Assembly (NCBI GenBank): GCA_947588805.1 | Contig: CANPYR010000001.1 | Coordinates: 1 to 64,000 of the forward strand | Reading direction: 5' to 3' | Length of the DNA stretch: 64,000 nucleotides | From: an uncultured Clostridia bacterium | Lineage (GTDB): Bacteria > Bacillota > Clostridia > Oscillospirales > Ruminococcaceae | Part shown: positions 26,486-36,581 of the stretch, piece after piece | How the letters are laid out: the number at the start of each line of letters is the position of its first letter | How positions within the stretch are numbered: the stretch's first letter is position 1 | Program-made: the position numbers and the translations under genes | The notes under the pieces: generated by a model | What the model was told of the DNA's origin: nothing | What the model saw: only the letters and a program-made list of their open reading frames with translations | The model's database searches: none

Positions 26486-28321
26486 ATGTGCGGAATTGTA
26501 GGTTTTACAAATAGGATCAGCGACGCGGACGGCGTAGTTGAAAGGATGATGGAAGCTATTCGCCACCGCGGGCCGGACTCGGGCGGGAAATATGTTGACG
26601 GCGATATAGCTATGGGATTCAGACGGCTTTCAATAATCGATCTTTCTAACGGCTCCCAGCCTCTCTTTAACGAGGACGCGTCGATGGTCCTTACTTTTAA
26701 CGGGGAGATATATAACTATCAGTCTTTAAGAGAAGAGCTTATAAAGGCCGGGCACCGCTTCTCAACTGCCACCGATTCCGAGGTTTTGCTGCACGGTTAT
26801 GAGGAGTGGGGAAAGGATATGCTCCCGAAGCTTCGCGGAATGTTTGCGTTCGTTATCTGGGACAAAAACAAAAAAGAACTTTTCGGCGCACGCGACTTTT
26901 TCGGAATAAAGCCGCTTTACTATGCCGAAATGGACGGGACGTTCATGTACGGCTCGGAAATAAAGAGCTTTCTTCTGCATCCGGCCTTCAAAAAAGAGCT
27001 TAATACTACCGCGCTTGAAAACTATCTGACATTTCAGTACTCGCCATGCGTTGAGACTTTTTTCAAGGGCGTATTCAAGCTTCTTCCGGCTCACTGGTTC
27101 GCCTATAAGGACGGAAAGCTCTCTACGGGCCGTTACTGGGATATAAACTTTGATCCGGACTGCGAGCCTACTCTCGATCAGTGGGTAGACAGTATCTCCG
27201 AAACCTTCAAAAATTCCGTGGAAGCGCATAAAATCGCCGACGTGGAGGTAGGGAGCTTTCTTTCGAGCGGCGTGGATTCAAGCTACGTCGCAGCCGTCGC
27301 CAACGTTGACAAGACCTTTACCGTGGGGTTCGGAGAGGATGAAAAATACAACGAGATAGGATACGCGAAGGAATTTTCAAAATATATCGGCAAAGAAAAC
27401 ATCTCTAAGATAATTACTCCCGAGGAGTACTGGGATAACTTCCCGAAAATACAGTACCACATGGACGAACCTCTCGCAGACCCTGCGGCTATCGCGCTTT
27501 ATTTCGTTTGCAAGCTTGCTTCCGAGAGGGTGAAGGTAGTGCTTTCGGGAGAGGGCGCGGACGAGATATTCGGAGGATATAATATCTACAAAGAGCCGGA
27601 CGACGTGGCGATATATAATCTTATCCCCCGCCCGATAAGGCGCTGCATTGGAAAATGCGCGGAAAAGCTGCCCGCGCATCGCGGTCTCAACTTCCTTATA
27701 AGGCGCGGAAAGGATCTTGAAGAGAGATTTATCGGTAACGCATATATATTCTCCGAAAAAGAGCGCAAAGCGCTTCTTAAAATAAAAACCGACGCGCCGG
27801 ACGCTAAAGAGATCACCAAGCCGTTTTACGACAAGGTGAAGGACTGCGACAACGTGACTAAGATGCAATATCTCGATCTTAATATGTGGATGACCGGAGA
27901 TATACTATTAAAAGCCGACAAAATGTCGATGTCAAATTCCTTGGAGCTAAGAGTCCCGTTTTTGGATAAGGAGGTCATGGCGCTCGCGGAGAGGATCCCG
28001 AAGAAATACCGCGTGAATAAAGAAAACACCAAATTTGCGATGCGTAAAGCCGCTCTCAGAGCATGTCCCCCGCTTACCGCCAATAAGAAAAAGCTCGGCT
28101 TCCCGGTGCCGATAAGAGTCTGGCTCAAAGAAGACGAGTATTATAACAGGGTCAAGAAGATGTTTTTAAGCGAAAGAGCCGAAAAATTCTTTAACACCGA
28201 AAGATTAGTCGCGCTTTTAGACGACCACAGAGTCGGAAAGCATGACGCTTCAAGAAAGATCTGGACCGTTTATACCTTCCTTGTCTGGCATGAGGTTTAT
28301 TTTAAGGACGATTTGAAATAA
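26486..28321 (+). CDS. asnB: asparagine synthase (glutamine-hydrolysing)
   Basis: MCGIVGFTN N-terminal Cys nucleophile; SSGVDSSYVAA; SGEGADEIFGGY. Confidence 0.97.
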   Translation: MCGIVGFTNRISDADGVVERMMEAIRHRGPDSGGKYVDGDIAMGFRRLSIIDLSNGSQPLFNEDASMVLTFNGEIYNYQSLREELIKAGHRFSTATDSEVLLHGYEEWGKDMLPKLRGMFAFVIWDKNKKELFGARDFFGIKPLYYAEMDGTFMYGSEIKSFLLHPAFKKELNTTALENYLTFQYSPCVETFFKGVFKLLPAHWFAYKDGKLSTGRYWDINFDPDCEPTLDQWVDSISETFKNSVEAHKIADVEVGSFLSSGVDSSYVAAVANVDKTFTVGFGEDEKYNEIGYAKEFSKYIGKENISKIITPEEYWDNFPKIQYHMDEPLADPAAIALYFVCKLASERVKVVLSGEGADEIFGGYNIYKEPDDVAIYNLIPRPIRRCIGKCAEKLPAHRGLNFLIRRGKDLEERFIGNAYIFSEKERKALLKIKTDAPDAKEITKPFYDKVKDCDNVTKMQYLDLNMWMTGDILLKADKMSMSNSLELRVPFLDKEVMALAERIPKKYRVNKENTKFAMRKAALRACPPLTANKKKLGFPVPIRVWLKEDEYYNRVKKMFLSERAEKFFNTERLVALLDDHRVGKHDASRKIWTVYTFLVWHEVYFKDDLK

Positions 28322-28333
28322 TTTATACAGCCG

Positions 28334-28363
28334 CAAAAAAATCCGCTCCCTCTGAAGGAGCGG
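28334..28363 (-). terminator. terminator for the HPr-like gene
   Basis: TCCGCTCC...GGAGCGGA stem followed by TTTTTTT on the minus strand. Confidence 0.75.
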
Positions 28364-28370
28364 ACGGCGG

Positions 28371-28601
28371 TTACTTTTCTATGAATTTGTCTACGTCCTG
28401 TAAAAACTTCCCGCACTCGTCGGTGTGGATGATCATGTTTACCGGCTGAGTAAGATCAAGGCTGAAAATTCCCATTATCGACTTTGCGTCTATAACATAT
28501 TTTCCCGATACGAGATCCACCTCGAAGTCGCAGAGCGTTACCGCGTTCACAAATTCCTTTACGTCGTTAATTGTTCCTAATTTTATTTTTACAGCAGTCA
28601 T
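28371..28601 (-). CDS. HPr-family protein lacking the phosphohistidine
   Basis: DAKSIMGIFSLDL Ser46-region motif; no GIHARPA motif. Confidence 0.8.
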   Translation of the reverse strand: MTAVKIKLGTINDVKEFVNAVTLCDFEVDLVSGKYVIDAKSIMGIFSLDLTQPVNMIIHTDECGKFLQDVDKFIEK

Positions 28602-28635
28602 ATCGACGCCTCCGTTTAATAATACTTTTCTTTAT

Positions 28636-28664
28636 AGTATACCAGTGAGGTTACTGTCTGTCAA
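28636..28664 (-). promoter_or_regulatory. promoter of HPr-like gene
   Basis: TTGACA-N17-TATACT on minus strand. Confidence 0.75.
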
Positions 28665-28715
28665 GCGGTTTTTGTCATTTTTAAGTAAAAATTTTTTCGG
28701 AAGATGTGAAGATAT

Positions 28716-29984
28716 ATGTTAATTTTTTACTATACCTTCGGCTGCAAGGTGAACCAGTACGAAACCGAGCTGATGAAGCAGTCTCTGAAAGCTAAAGGTC
28801 ATACCGAAGCGCGCTCGGCTTCTCAGGCGGACTTTGCGGTAATAAACACCTGCACCGTGACAGCGCAGTCAGACCTTAAGCTGAGACAGCTGATACATAA
28901 AATAAGACGTGAAAATCCGTCGGCAAAAATCGTTCTCACAGGCTGCTACGCGCAGGTAGCTAAGGATCTTTTAGGCGCGGATATTATAATAGGCTCCGGA
29001 CAGAAAGCGGATATTTCGGATATTATCGAAAATTACACCGATAATGGATCTACTCGGATTTTCAGGGAAAATAATAATATATATCCCGAAAACGAGCTTT
29101 TAAGCCGTTCGGGGAATAAAACACGCGGGATAATTAAGATCCAGGACGGCTGCGACAGGTTCTGCTCATACTGCATAATCCCCTACGCAAGAGGAAGATC
29201 GCGCTCAAAGCCTTTGGAAGCTGTAGAGCGGGAGGCAAAGACGCTCTCGGACGGCGGGAACAAGGAGCTTGTTCTTGTCGGGATAAATCTTTCCGACTAC
29301 GGGAAGGGAACGGAATTTGACCTTTCTGACGCGGTAAGAGCGGCTTCAAAACACTCCGGAAGGATTCGGCTCGGCTCTCTTGAGCCGGAGGAATTCGGGG
29401 AGGATATTATAAAAAAGCTGTCGGAGATCCCGGAGCTTTGCCCGCATTTTCATCTTGCGCTTCAGTCCGGATGCGACAAAACGCTTAGGGAAATGCGCAG
29501 AAAATACAGCTTTTCGGAATACGCGGAAACTGTAAATTGCCTGAGAAAATATTTTAACGGCTGCGCTGTGACCACGGATATAATGGTCGGCTTCCCCGGA
29601 GAGTCGGATGAGGACTTTTCGGAATCCCTAAGAGCTGTAAAGGAAATAAGCTTTGCAGATATGCACGTCTTCCCCTATTCCGCAAGAGAAGGAACAGCAG
29701 CTGCAAAAAGATCCGATCAGATTCCGAAAAAGGTCAAAGAGGAGCGCGCGGAGATAATGGCGAAAGCGGCTGAGGAAGGGAAAAGCTCCTATCAGAGATC
29801 TCAGGTCGGAAGCGTTTTGGAGGTGCTTTTTGAAAGAGAAAAAAGCCCCGATTTTCATCAGGGGCATTCAAGAAATTATCAAGTAGTAAGGGTAAAGCGC
29901 TTTACAGATTCGCTTTTTCGCGAGATAAGAAATGTGATGATAGAAGAGGTCTCGGACGGAGTTTTATGGGGAAAAATCGTTTGA
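28716..29984 (+). CDS. mtaB: tRNA (N6-threonylcarbamoyladenosine-37 C2) methylthiotransferase
   Basis: FYYTFGCKVNQYETELM; radical SAM DGCDRFCSYCIIPYARGRSRS. Confidence 0.95.
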   Translation: MLIFYYTFGCKVNQYETELMKQSLKAKGHTEARSASQADFAVINTCTVTAQSDLKLRQLIHKIRRENPSAKIVLTGCYAQVAKDLLGADIIIGSGQKADISDIIENYTDNGSTRIFRENNNIYPENELLSRSGNKTRGIIKIQDGCDRFCSYCIIPYARGRSRSKPLEAVEREAKTLSDGGNKELVLVGINLSDYGKGTEFDLSDAVRAASKHSGRIRLGSLEPEEFGEDIIKKLSEIPELCPHFHLALQSGCDKTLREMRRKYSFSEYAETVNCLRKYFNGCAVTTDIMVGFPGESDEDFSESLRAVKEISFADMHVFPYSAREGTAAAKRSDQIPKKVKEERAEIMAKAAEEGKSSYQRSQVGSVLEVLFEREKSPDFHQGHSRNYQVVRVKRFTDSLFREIRNVMIEEVSDGVLWGKIV

Positions 29985-29988
29985 GCGC

Positions 29989-31092
29989 TCAGAGGAAATA
30001 CATATAAAGATTGCATTTGATCATTCCGTTATAGAGCTTTCTCTTTTTATCGGCCTTTTTCCCGAAATATTTTTCAAATTCCTCGTCGGGTGAAATTATA
30101 TAGCAGGGATTTGTCTTTGACGGCTTTAATACGTCCCCCATCTTTTTATACAGCTCCTCTGCCTGTCTAAGCTCTAAAAGCCTTTCGCCGTACGGCGGGT
30201 TGCAGATCGTAACGGAATTTTCTATTATAATATGTTCTTTTATATCACGATTTTTAACTTCGATATACTTATCGACTCCCGCGTTCCGGGAGTTTCTTTT
30301 TGAAAGCTCGACCGCTGAGATATCCGAATCGAAACCGTAGGCTTTGAATTCTCCGGTTCTTATTTCGCTTATCGCCGACTTGCGTTCTCTTCGCCATATT
30401 CCCTCTTCGATCTGCGGCCACGACTCCGCTGAGAAGCTTCTTTTAAGTCCGGGAGCTATATTAAGCGCTTTATATGCGCTCTCTATCAAAAACGTTCCGC
30501 TCCCGCACATCGGATCGCATACAACGCTGTTTTCTCTTACCCTCGCAAGATCTACTATCCCCGCCGCGAGAGTCTCTCTTATCGGCGCTTCGTTTGAAAC
30601 CTTTCTGTATCCGCGCTTGTGAAGGCCTTCGCCCGACGTATCGAGATATATTACCGCCCTGTCTTTTAGGATATTGAAGGAAAGCTGACGCTTTATCCCG
30701 GTCTCCTCGAATCTTTCAATATGATAAACACTTTTAAGCCGTTCTACCGCGGCTTTTTTTATTATCGACTGGCAGTCGGGAATGGAATGAAGAGCGGATT
30801 TAAGGCTGTGACCCTTGACCGGAAAAGCGTCCTTTTTATCTATATATTCCTCGAGCGGAAGCGCTTTTACGCCTTCAAAGAGCTCGGTAAAGGTCTCGGC
30901 TCTGAAGCTTCCGAGCTCGATCAGAACTCTTTCCGCTGTCGCAAGCCGGATATTCGCACGGGCAAGAACGCTGTAATCTCCGTCAAAAGATATCCTTCCG
31001 TCGGTGACTTCAAGATTCTCCCCACCTATCTTTCTTATTTCATATCCGAGCACGCTTTCTATCCCGAAATGACATGGGCAGCAAAGCCGCAT
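29989..31092 (-). CDS. THUMP-domain class I SAM-dependent rRNA methyltransferase (RlmK/L-like)
   Basis: VVCDPMCGSGTFLIESAYKALNIAPG and ICNPPYGERL. Confidence 0.93.
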   Translation of the reverse strand: MRLCCPCHFGIESVLGYEIRKIGGENLEVTDGRISFDGDYSVLARANIRLATAERVLIELGSFRAETFTELFEGVKALPLEEYIDKKDAFPVKGHSLKSALHSIPDCQSIIKKAAVERLKSVYHIERFEETGIKRQLSFNILKDRAVIYLDTSGEGLHKRGYRKVSNEAPIRETLAAGIVDLARVRENSVVCDPMCGSGTFLIESAYKALNIAPGLKRSFSAESWPQIEEGIWRRERKSAISEIRTGEFKAYGFDSDISAVELSKRNSRNAGVDKYIEVKNRDIKEHIIIENSVTICNPPYGERLLELRQAEELYKKMGDVLKPSKTNPCYIISPDEEFEKYFGKKADKKRKLYNGMIKCNLYMYFL

Positions 31093-31126
31093 AATATCAA
31101 GCTCCTTCTCTTTAACGCTTTAATTT

Positions 31127-31160
31127 AAAAGCCGCCGGATGAAAATATCGCAGCGGCTTT
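31127..31160 (-). terminator. terminator of the PBP gene
   Basis: AAAGCCGC ... GCGGCTTT stem with T tail on minus strand. Confidence 0.6.
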
Positions 31161-31182
31161 ATCTGTGCCGGTTTTAACTTGA

Positions 31183-33594
31183 TCAGCTAAGAATTTCAAA
31201 CCTGTAGTTATAGTGCTCGTGCGTAAGCTCCTCGTAGTAATCGGTATCTATCCCGTCGGTTACTATTACCGTCGTGCCGGACGGAATATCGTCTCCGAGA
31301 TGTTCGCCGGAGCATACGCCGGGGATATTGGTTCGCTTATAGTATCCTATGTTTTTAGACGAGCAGTTATCCCCCGCTACAAGTCCGGTCACTGTGCAGT
31401 ATTCTCTCGTAACGACCTGACTTGAAGGCTTAAAGGTCTTTATCTCCTCGTTTTCTGCTATGTCCTTGAAGATATTAGACCACATATCCGGAGAACCGTA
31501 GCAGTTGTCGGTATCTATCTCGGTCGGGGTATCGTGACCTATCCAAAGACCGGTCACATACTCCGGCGTGCAGCCCATGAACCAGAGGTCGTTCCAGTCC
31601 TGAGTCGTACCTGTTTTCGCGATAAGCTCGACTCCGTCAAGCTTCGCCTTTCTTGCGGTACCTCTCGAACCCGATACTACCGTCTCCATCATCCTGTTCA
31701 TCACATAGGACGAGCCCTCGCTAATTACCATTTCGCCTGTATAGCGGTGGTTATATACTATCTCTCCGGTGTTGTCTATTATCCTTGAAATGAAGGTCGG
31801 TTCATAATAGTACCCGCCGTTTCCGAATATCTGATACGCCGCCGCCATATCAATAAGCCTTACGCCGTCGGTGAGCGCTCCTACGGACATAGGCGAGCGC
31901 GCAACGTCGGTGCTTCCGTCGCGATATAGTACAAGGCTGTCAAGATGAAGCTTATAATAGAGCTGCTCGAAGCACGCGGACGGCGTAAGAAGCTCCACTA
32001 TCTGCGCGGCGGTGGTATTAAGAGAGCGCTGCAGGCACTGATAAGTGAAGTTGAATTCCTTGCTCCATGAAGTCCTGTACGCTCCGGTAGTCGAATAGTT
32101 TCTCGGCCATGGACCTCCGTAGCCGTTTTCAAGCGAACTGTCCTTTATAAGAAGCGGAACGTCAAGAAATCTTGAGGACCAGGTGATTATATCCTTATCG
32201 ACTGCAAGAGAATAGGACGCGAGCGGCTTGATAGCCGAACCCGGCTGACGGGTGGACTGAGTAGCGCGGTTAAGGCAGAGCGGCGCTTCCTTCTCGCCTA
32301 TTCCTCCTACGACTCCAAGGACGCGCCCGGAATAGTCCATTACTATAAACGCGCTCTGAGGCACCTCGTGGTTTCCGTCCTCGGAAAAAGTATAGTAATC
32401 GAGATATTTTTCCTCTATTTTCTTCTGTATATCGAGATCCACGCAGGTGTAGACCTCGTAACCTCCCGAGCGAAGCTTTTCATACGCGTCCTCCCAGGTA
32501 ATTCCGTACTTGTCCATGAATATGTCGCAGCACTGATTTATTACCGAGTCGACATAATAGGACGATACGTCGTCGAAGTTTTCATACGCAGAAAGCTGAG
32601 AAGAATCGATCTTCTGATTATCCTCGGTCTTTGCATAGGACATGGAGCCGATAAGATTAAGCTCCTCGTTCATGGCTTCGTTATATTCGACCGTTGAAAT
32701 AGCGCCGTTATCAAGCATAATATCAAGTATTATCTTGAATCTCTTGCGGTTGTTGTCGGGATGCTTTATAGGATCGTTATTGGTCGGGGATCTTGTTATA
32801 GCCGCTATGCTGACCGCTTCCGCAAGACTCAGCTCGTCGCAGTCCTTGTTGTAATAATAGTTAGCCGCCGCCTGAACCCCGTAGATATTGTTATTCAGCG
32901 GCACGATATTAAGATAAGTTTCAAGAATATCGTCCTTTGTGTATTTCTTTTCAAGCTGTACCGCGCGGTACAGCTCTCTTAACTTTCTTGCGATTCCTGC
33001 AAATCTGTCCGCTTCATTATCTCCGGTCAGATTTTTTACCGTCTGCTGAGTTATCGTCGAACCGCCGCGCTTGAAGCCGGTGAGAGTATCGCGGAGCGCT
33101 GAAAGTATTCCCTGATAGTCCACTCCGTCATGACTGTAAAAACGCTCGTCCTCGGAATATACAAACGCGTCCTGAACCATCTGAGGGATATCCTCAAGAT
33201 TGCACCAGATTCTCTTTTCTCCTTCGCTTGTAAGGATATCGTAGGGTATCCACTCGTTTTTCTCGTTCTGGGCGTAGATATAAGTAGTATAGTTTGAAGA
33301 AACGTTATCAAGCACAACCTCCGAAGTTCCTTCCATCAGGTTGACGATATAAACCGTGAACGCCGAGCCGATTATCGTCACCGACAAAACGGCTACGAGA
33401 ATAATGCAGAGAAGAGCCGTACAAACCGTTCCAATAGTTTTTTTGATCGGCCGCAATATTTTTCTTACCGTTCTGCGGATTTTTTTAAGAGTCTGTAAAA
33501 AATTCTGCAAAGCCAAATCTCCTTTCAGAAAAACCGAAATGTCATAAACCACCCTGTCGGCAAAGTCTCGCGCTTTTTTGAGCCTTCGCCGCAA
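31183..33594 (-). CDS. bifunctional penicillin-binding protein 1A (transglycosylase/transpeptidase)
   Basis: EDERFYSHDGVDYQGI, RGGSTITQQTVKNL (GT51); STRQPGSAIKP (SxxK), KTGTT. Confidence 0.97.
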   Translation of the reverse strand: MRRRLKKARDFADRVVYDISVFLKGDLALQNFLQTLKKIRRTVRKILRPIKKTIGTVCTALLCIILVAVLSVTIIGSAFTVYIVNLMEGTSEVVLDNVSSNYTTYIYAQNEKNEWIPYDILTSEGEKRIWCNLEDIPQMVQDAFVYSEDERFYSHDGVDYQGILSALRDTLTGFKRGGSTITQQTVKNLTGDNEADRFAGIARKLRELYRAVQLEKKYTKDDILETYLNIVPLNNNIYGVQAAANYYYNKDCDELSLAEAVSIAAITRSPTNNDPIKHPDNNRKRFKIILDIMLDNGAISTVEYNEAMNEELNLIGSMSYAKTEDNQKIDSSQLSAYENFDDVSSYYVDSVINQCCDIFMDKYGITWEDAYEKLRSGGYEVYTCVDLDIQKKIEEKYLDYYTFSEDGNHEVPQSAFIVMDYSGRVLGVVGGIGEKEAPLCLNRATQSTRQPGSAIKPLASYSLAVDKDIITWSSRFLDVPLLIKDSSLENGYGGPWPRNYSTTGAYRTSWSKEFNFTYQCLQRSLNTTAAQIVELLTPSACFEQLYYKLHLDSLVLYRDGSTDVARSPMSVGALTDGVRLIDMAAAYQIFGNGGYYYEPTFISRIIDNTGEIVYNHRYTGEMVISEGSSYVMNRMMETVVSGSRGTARKAKLDGVELIAKTGTTQDWNDLWFMGCTPEYVTGLWIGHDTPTEIDTDNCYGSPDMWSNIFKDIAENEEIKTFKPSSQVVTREYCTVTGLVAGDNCSSKNIGYYKRTNIPGVCSGEHLGDDIPSGTTVIVTDGIDTDYYEELTHEHYNYRFEILS

Positions 33595-33678
33595 TAATTA
33601 TAACATAATCCCCCGGCAAATTAAAGGGGAAAACGGAAACTGTAACTAAATTTTAATATTTTATCGCTCGGTATCTTT

Positions 33679-34269
33679 TCAGTGCGTCTTCTTAAGAAAG
33701 CTCTGCCTGTGCACGGGGCAGGGACCGTACTTTCTTATCATCTCGTAGTGAAGCGCGGTGCCGTAGCCCTTATGCTTTGAAAATCGGTACTCGGGATATT
33801 TTTCGTCAAGCTCTATCATGTATCTGTCCCTCGCCACCTTTGCAAGTATCGAAGCCGCGGCTACGCTCAAAGACGTGCCGTCGCCCTTAATTACCGCGCG
33901 GGGATTATAAATATCCGGAGTCTTATTTCCGTCTATCAAAGCTATGTCGTATCTTTTTCCGAGTCCCTCAGCCGCACGCTTCATAGCGAGCATAGCGGCG
34001 TTGAGAATATTTATTTCCTCTATCTCTTCTACCGTCGCAGTTGCGATACAGTAAGCCTCGGCGGTGTTTATGATAACGTCGAAAAGCTGCTCGCGCTTTT
34101 TTTCGCTGAGCTTTTTCGAGTCGTTTACTCCGGGTATATCCGCGTCCTTCGGAAGAATTACCGCCGCTGCGTAAACGTCTCCCGCAAGAGGTCCCCTACC
34201 CGCTTCATCAAGCCCGGCTATGACCGGAAAATCTTTCCGAAGCGCAAGATCGTATTCAAATAAAGTCAT
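33679..34269 (-). CDS. rnhB: ribonuclease HII
   Basis: VIAGLDEAGRGPLAGDVYAAAV; KHKGYGT. Confidence 0.97.
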   Translation of the reverse strand: MTLFEYDLALRKDFPVIAGLDEAGRGPLAGDVYAAAVILPKDADIPGVNDSKKLSEKKREQLFDVIINTAEAYCIATATVEEIEEINILNAAMLAMKRAAEGLGKRYDIALIDGNKTPDIYNPRAVIKGDGTSLSVAAASILAKVARDRYMIELDEKYPEYRFSKHKGYGTALHYEMIRKYGPCPVHRQSFLKKTH

Positions 34270-34281
34270 AAATTTATATCT

Positions 34282-35100
34282 TCAAGGCGCTTCAAGCGTT
34301 ATCCTTCCTAATTTTCCCGCGCGGTATTCATCCAAAAGGATCGCCGCCGCGCGCTCGGTATCTATCTCGCCGCCGGAAATAAGAAATCCTCTTCTGCGCC
34401 CTATCCTTTCAAGTATATCAAGATCCAAGTCTTCATCCGTGAATTTAATTCCGTACCTCGTCTCCAATGCCCCCGGAGCGGAACGACGTAAAACGCTTAT
34501 AAATGCAAGCGATAACGTCTCGGTATCAAGTATCTGGTCCTTGACCGCGCCGGTAACGGCAAGGGCGATCCCGACCGTTCGGTCCTCAAATTTCGGAGCG
34601 AGCACCCCGGGGGTATCCAAAAGCTCGAAATCTGATTCAAGCTTTATCCACTGCTTAGTTCTCGTAACGCCCGGCCTGTCCTCGACCTTAGCGCTTTTCG
34701 AGCCGCTTAAACGGTTTATGAGCGCGGATTTTCCTACGTTTGGTATCCCGACCGTCATAATTCTTGCCGAGCGGCCGACCATCCCCTTTTCGCGCCATTT
34801 CTCGGTTTCATCCTTTAAAAGCTCCCTTAACGCCGGAAGCACTCTCTTACAGCCCTTCCCGCTCTTGCAGTCTGTAGCGACCGCAGCGATCCCGTCGCTT
34901 TTATAATATCCTATCCACCTGTCGGTCATTTCCTCCGAAGCCGCGTCGGATTTATTCAAAACTATCAGTCTCGGCTTATTTCCCAAAAGCCCCGCTATCT
35001 CCGGATTTTTGGAAGAGCGGGGAATTCTTGCGTCTGTAACTTCTATAACCGCGTCCACAAGACTAAGGTTTTCGGATATGAGCCTTCTCGTTTTGGACAT
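34282..35100 (-). CDS. rbgA: ribosome biogenesis GTPase RbgA (YlqF)
   Basis: Circularly permuted G motifs: LNKSD, GIPNVGKSALIN, DTPGVLAPK; position next to rnhB. Confidence 0.95.
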   Translation of the reverse strand: MSKTRRLISENLSLVDAVIEVTDARIPRSSKNPEIAGLLGNKPRLIVLNKSDAASEEMTDRWIGYYKSDGIAAVATDCKSGKGCKRVLPALRELLKDETEKWREKGMVGRSARIMTVGIPNVGKSALINRLSGSKSAKVEDRPGVTRTKQWIKLESDFELLDTPGVLAPKFEDRTVGIALAVTGAVKDQILDTETLSLAFISVLRRSAPGALETRYGIKFTDEDLDLDILERIGRRRGFLISGGEIDTERAAAILLDEYRAGKLGRITLEAP

Positions 35101-35293
35101 ATGTCCCGGGAACCACTGTATATTAAGATTTTCGTAATTTTCTATCTCAGATCATTCCTTTTTTAAGCGTTACAGGGGCGCTCCCGTTACGCGCATATCA
35201 TTTCAAATATTTAAATTCTTCGCCGAAAGTAAGCGCCTGAAATTCCGAGTCAGATTTCCGACTTCTTGTCCGGAACGTACGAGCGATCCTGCA

Positions 35294-35848
35294 TTACAGC
35301 CTTCCGAATTTTTCAAGCGGCAAAATCCTGAAGACCGCCCTTCCGAGGATATCGTCCCTTGATACGAAGCCGACAAAGCTGCTTCTTGAATCGGTGGAGT
35401 GCTGACGGTTATCGCCAAGGACGAAATAATAACCCTGCGGCACCGTAAGGGGATATTCAAAACCGCTCTCAGAGTCGGTCGTTATATTCTCTATCCCGTC
35501 CACGGTAAATTCTTTCCCGTCTACATATACCTTCCCGGCTTCAAAATCTATATCTACCTGCTGTCCTCCGACCGCAGCAACTCTTTTTACAATTACCTCG
35601 CCCAGTCCCTCGCAGTTGCATGCTACCACGTCGCCCTGCGCAGGTTCCCTTCCTACGGACAGAAGTATCAGCATATCGTCCTCGTAAAGGGTGGATTCCA
35701 TCGAGCGGCCGTTTACTATCGCAGTCCGTCCGACGTATGTAAAGCAGAGTATCACAAAAAGCATCGTTATACAGACCGTTTTGAGCCAGTCAAGCAGCTC
35801 GTCCCAGAAAGCGTCGTGATTTCTGTGAATTTTAAAATCGGAAAACAT
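35294..35848 (-). CDS. lepB: signal peptidase I (copy 1)
   Basis: NGRSMESTL (Ser), VIVKRVAAVGG (Lys), VLGDNRQHSTDSR. Confidence 0.95.
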   Translation of the reverse strand: MFSDFKIHRNHDAFWDELLDWLKTVCITMLFVILCFTYVGRTAIVNGRSMESTLYEDDMLILLSVGREPAQGDVVACNCEGLGEVIVKRVAAVGGQQVDIDFEAGKVYVDGKEFTVDGIENITTDSESGFEYPLTVPQGYYFVLGDNRQHSTDSRSSFVGFVSRDDILGRAVFRILPLEKFGRL

Positions 35849-35864
35849 ATATGCCTCCGTTTTA

Positions 35865-36419
35865 TCAGAAGGTCCTTATACTCTTAAACGGATAAAGTCT
35901 GATTACCGCCTTCCCGAGAATGTCCTCGCGGTCGATGAGCCCTACTTCGGGGCTTCTTGAATCCTTTGAGTTCTGCCTGTTGTCGCCGAGCACCAGATAT
36001 TTCCCCTCCGGTACGGTAAAGTTATCATAGGTAACTCCCTCGTAAAGAGTGGTTATGTTCTCTATGCCGTCGACGATAAATTCCTCGCCGTCTACATATA
36101 CCTTCCCGGCTTCAAAATCTACCGTAACGGTCTGACCGCCCACGGCGGCGATCCTCTTTACGATAACCTTTCCAAGACTGTAGGCGTTGCAGGCGATTAT
36201 ATCCCCTTGCCTCGGCTTATAGAGGAAGGAGCGGAGTATCAGAAGATCTCCGTTCTGAAGCGTAGGCTGCATCGAAGGGCCGTTTACCCATGCGTCTCTT
36301 GCAACAAAGGTAAAAATGAGCAAAATTATAGCCATCGTGCAGCATATTACCTTCGCGTAGTCAAGAATTTCGTCGATAAGCGGCTGTTTTTTCTTTGGGG
36401 TTGTTTCTTTTTTCATCAT
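35865..36419 (-). CDS. lepB: signal peptidase I (copy 2)
   Basis: NGPSMQPTL, VIVKRIAAVGG, VLGDNRQNSKDSR. Confidence 0.95.
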   Translation of the reverse strand: MMKKETTPKKKQPLIDEILDYAKVICCTMAIILLIFTFVARDAWVNGPSMQPTLQNGDLLILRSFLYKPRQGDIIACNAYSLGKVIVKRIAAVGGQTVTVDFEAGKVYVDGEEFIVDGIENITTLYEGVTYDNFTVPEGKYLVLGDNRQNSKDSRSPEVGLIDREDILGKAVIRLYPFKSIRTF

Positions 36420-36448
36420 ATCACTTCTTTGGTCAATTTATAATAGAT

Positions 36449-36477
36449 AGTATACCATAGCTTTACCAAAAAATCAA
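36449..36477 (-). promoter_or_regulatory. promoter upstream of lepB copy 2
   Basis: TTGATT-N17-TATACT on minus strand. Confidence 0.65.
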
Positions 36478-36522
36478 GAGGTTATAATACCATTTTTAGA
36501 AGCCGTCGAATACGCCGAAAAA

Positions 36523-36558
36523 GAAAAGAAGCCCGTCTAAAATCAGGACTTCTTTTTC
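36523..36558 (-). terminator. rplS terminator
   Basis: GAAAAAGAAGTCC...GGGCTTCTTTTC hairpin with T-rich tail on minus strand. Confidence 0.6.
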
Positions 36559-36581
36559 GTTTTCAGGATCTTTCGGCCCGA

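Noticed and set aside
34220-34906. 228-aa plus-strand ORF
   Set aside because: Antisense to rbgA; Ser-rich frame typical of the reverse complement of this codon usage.
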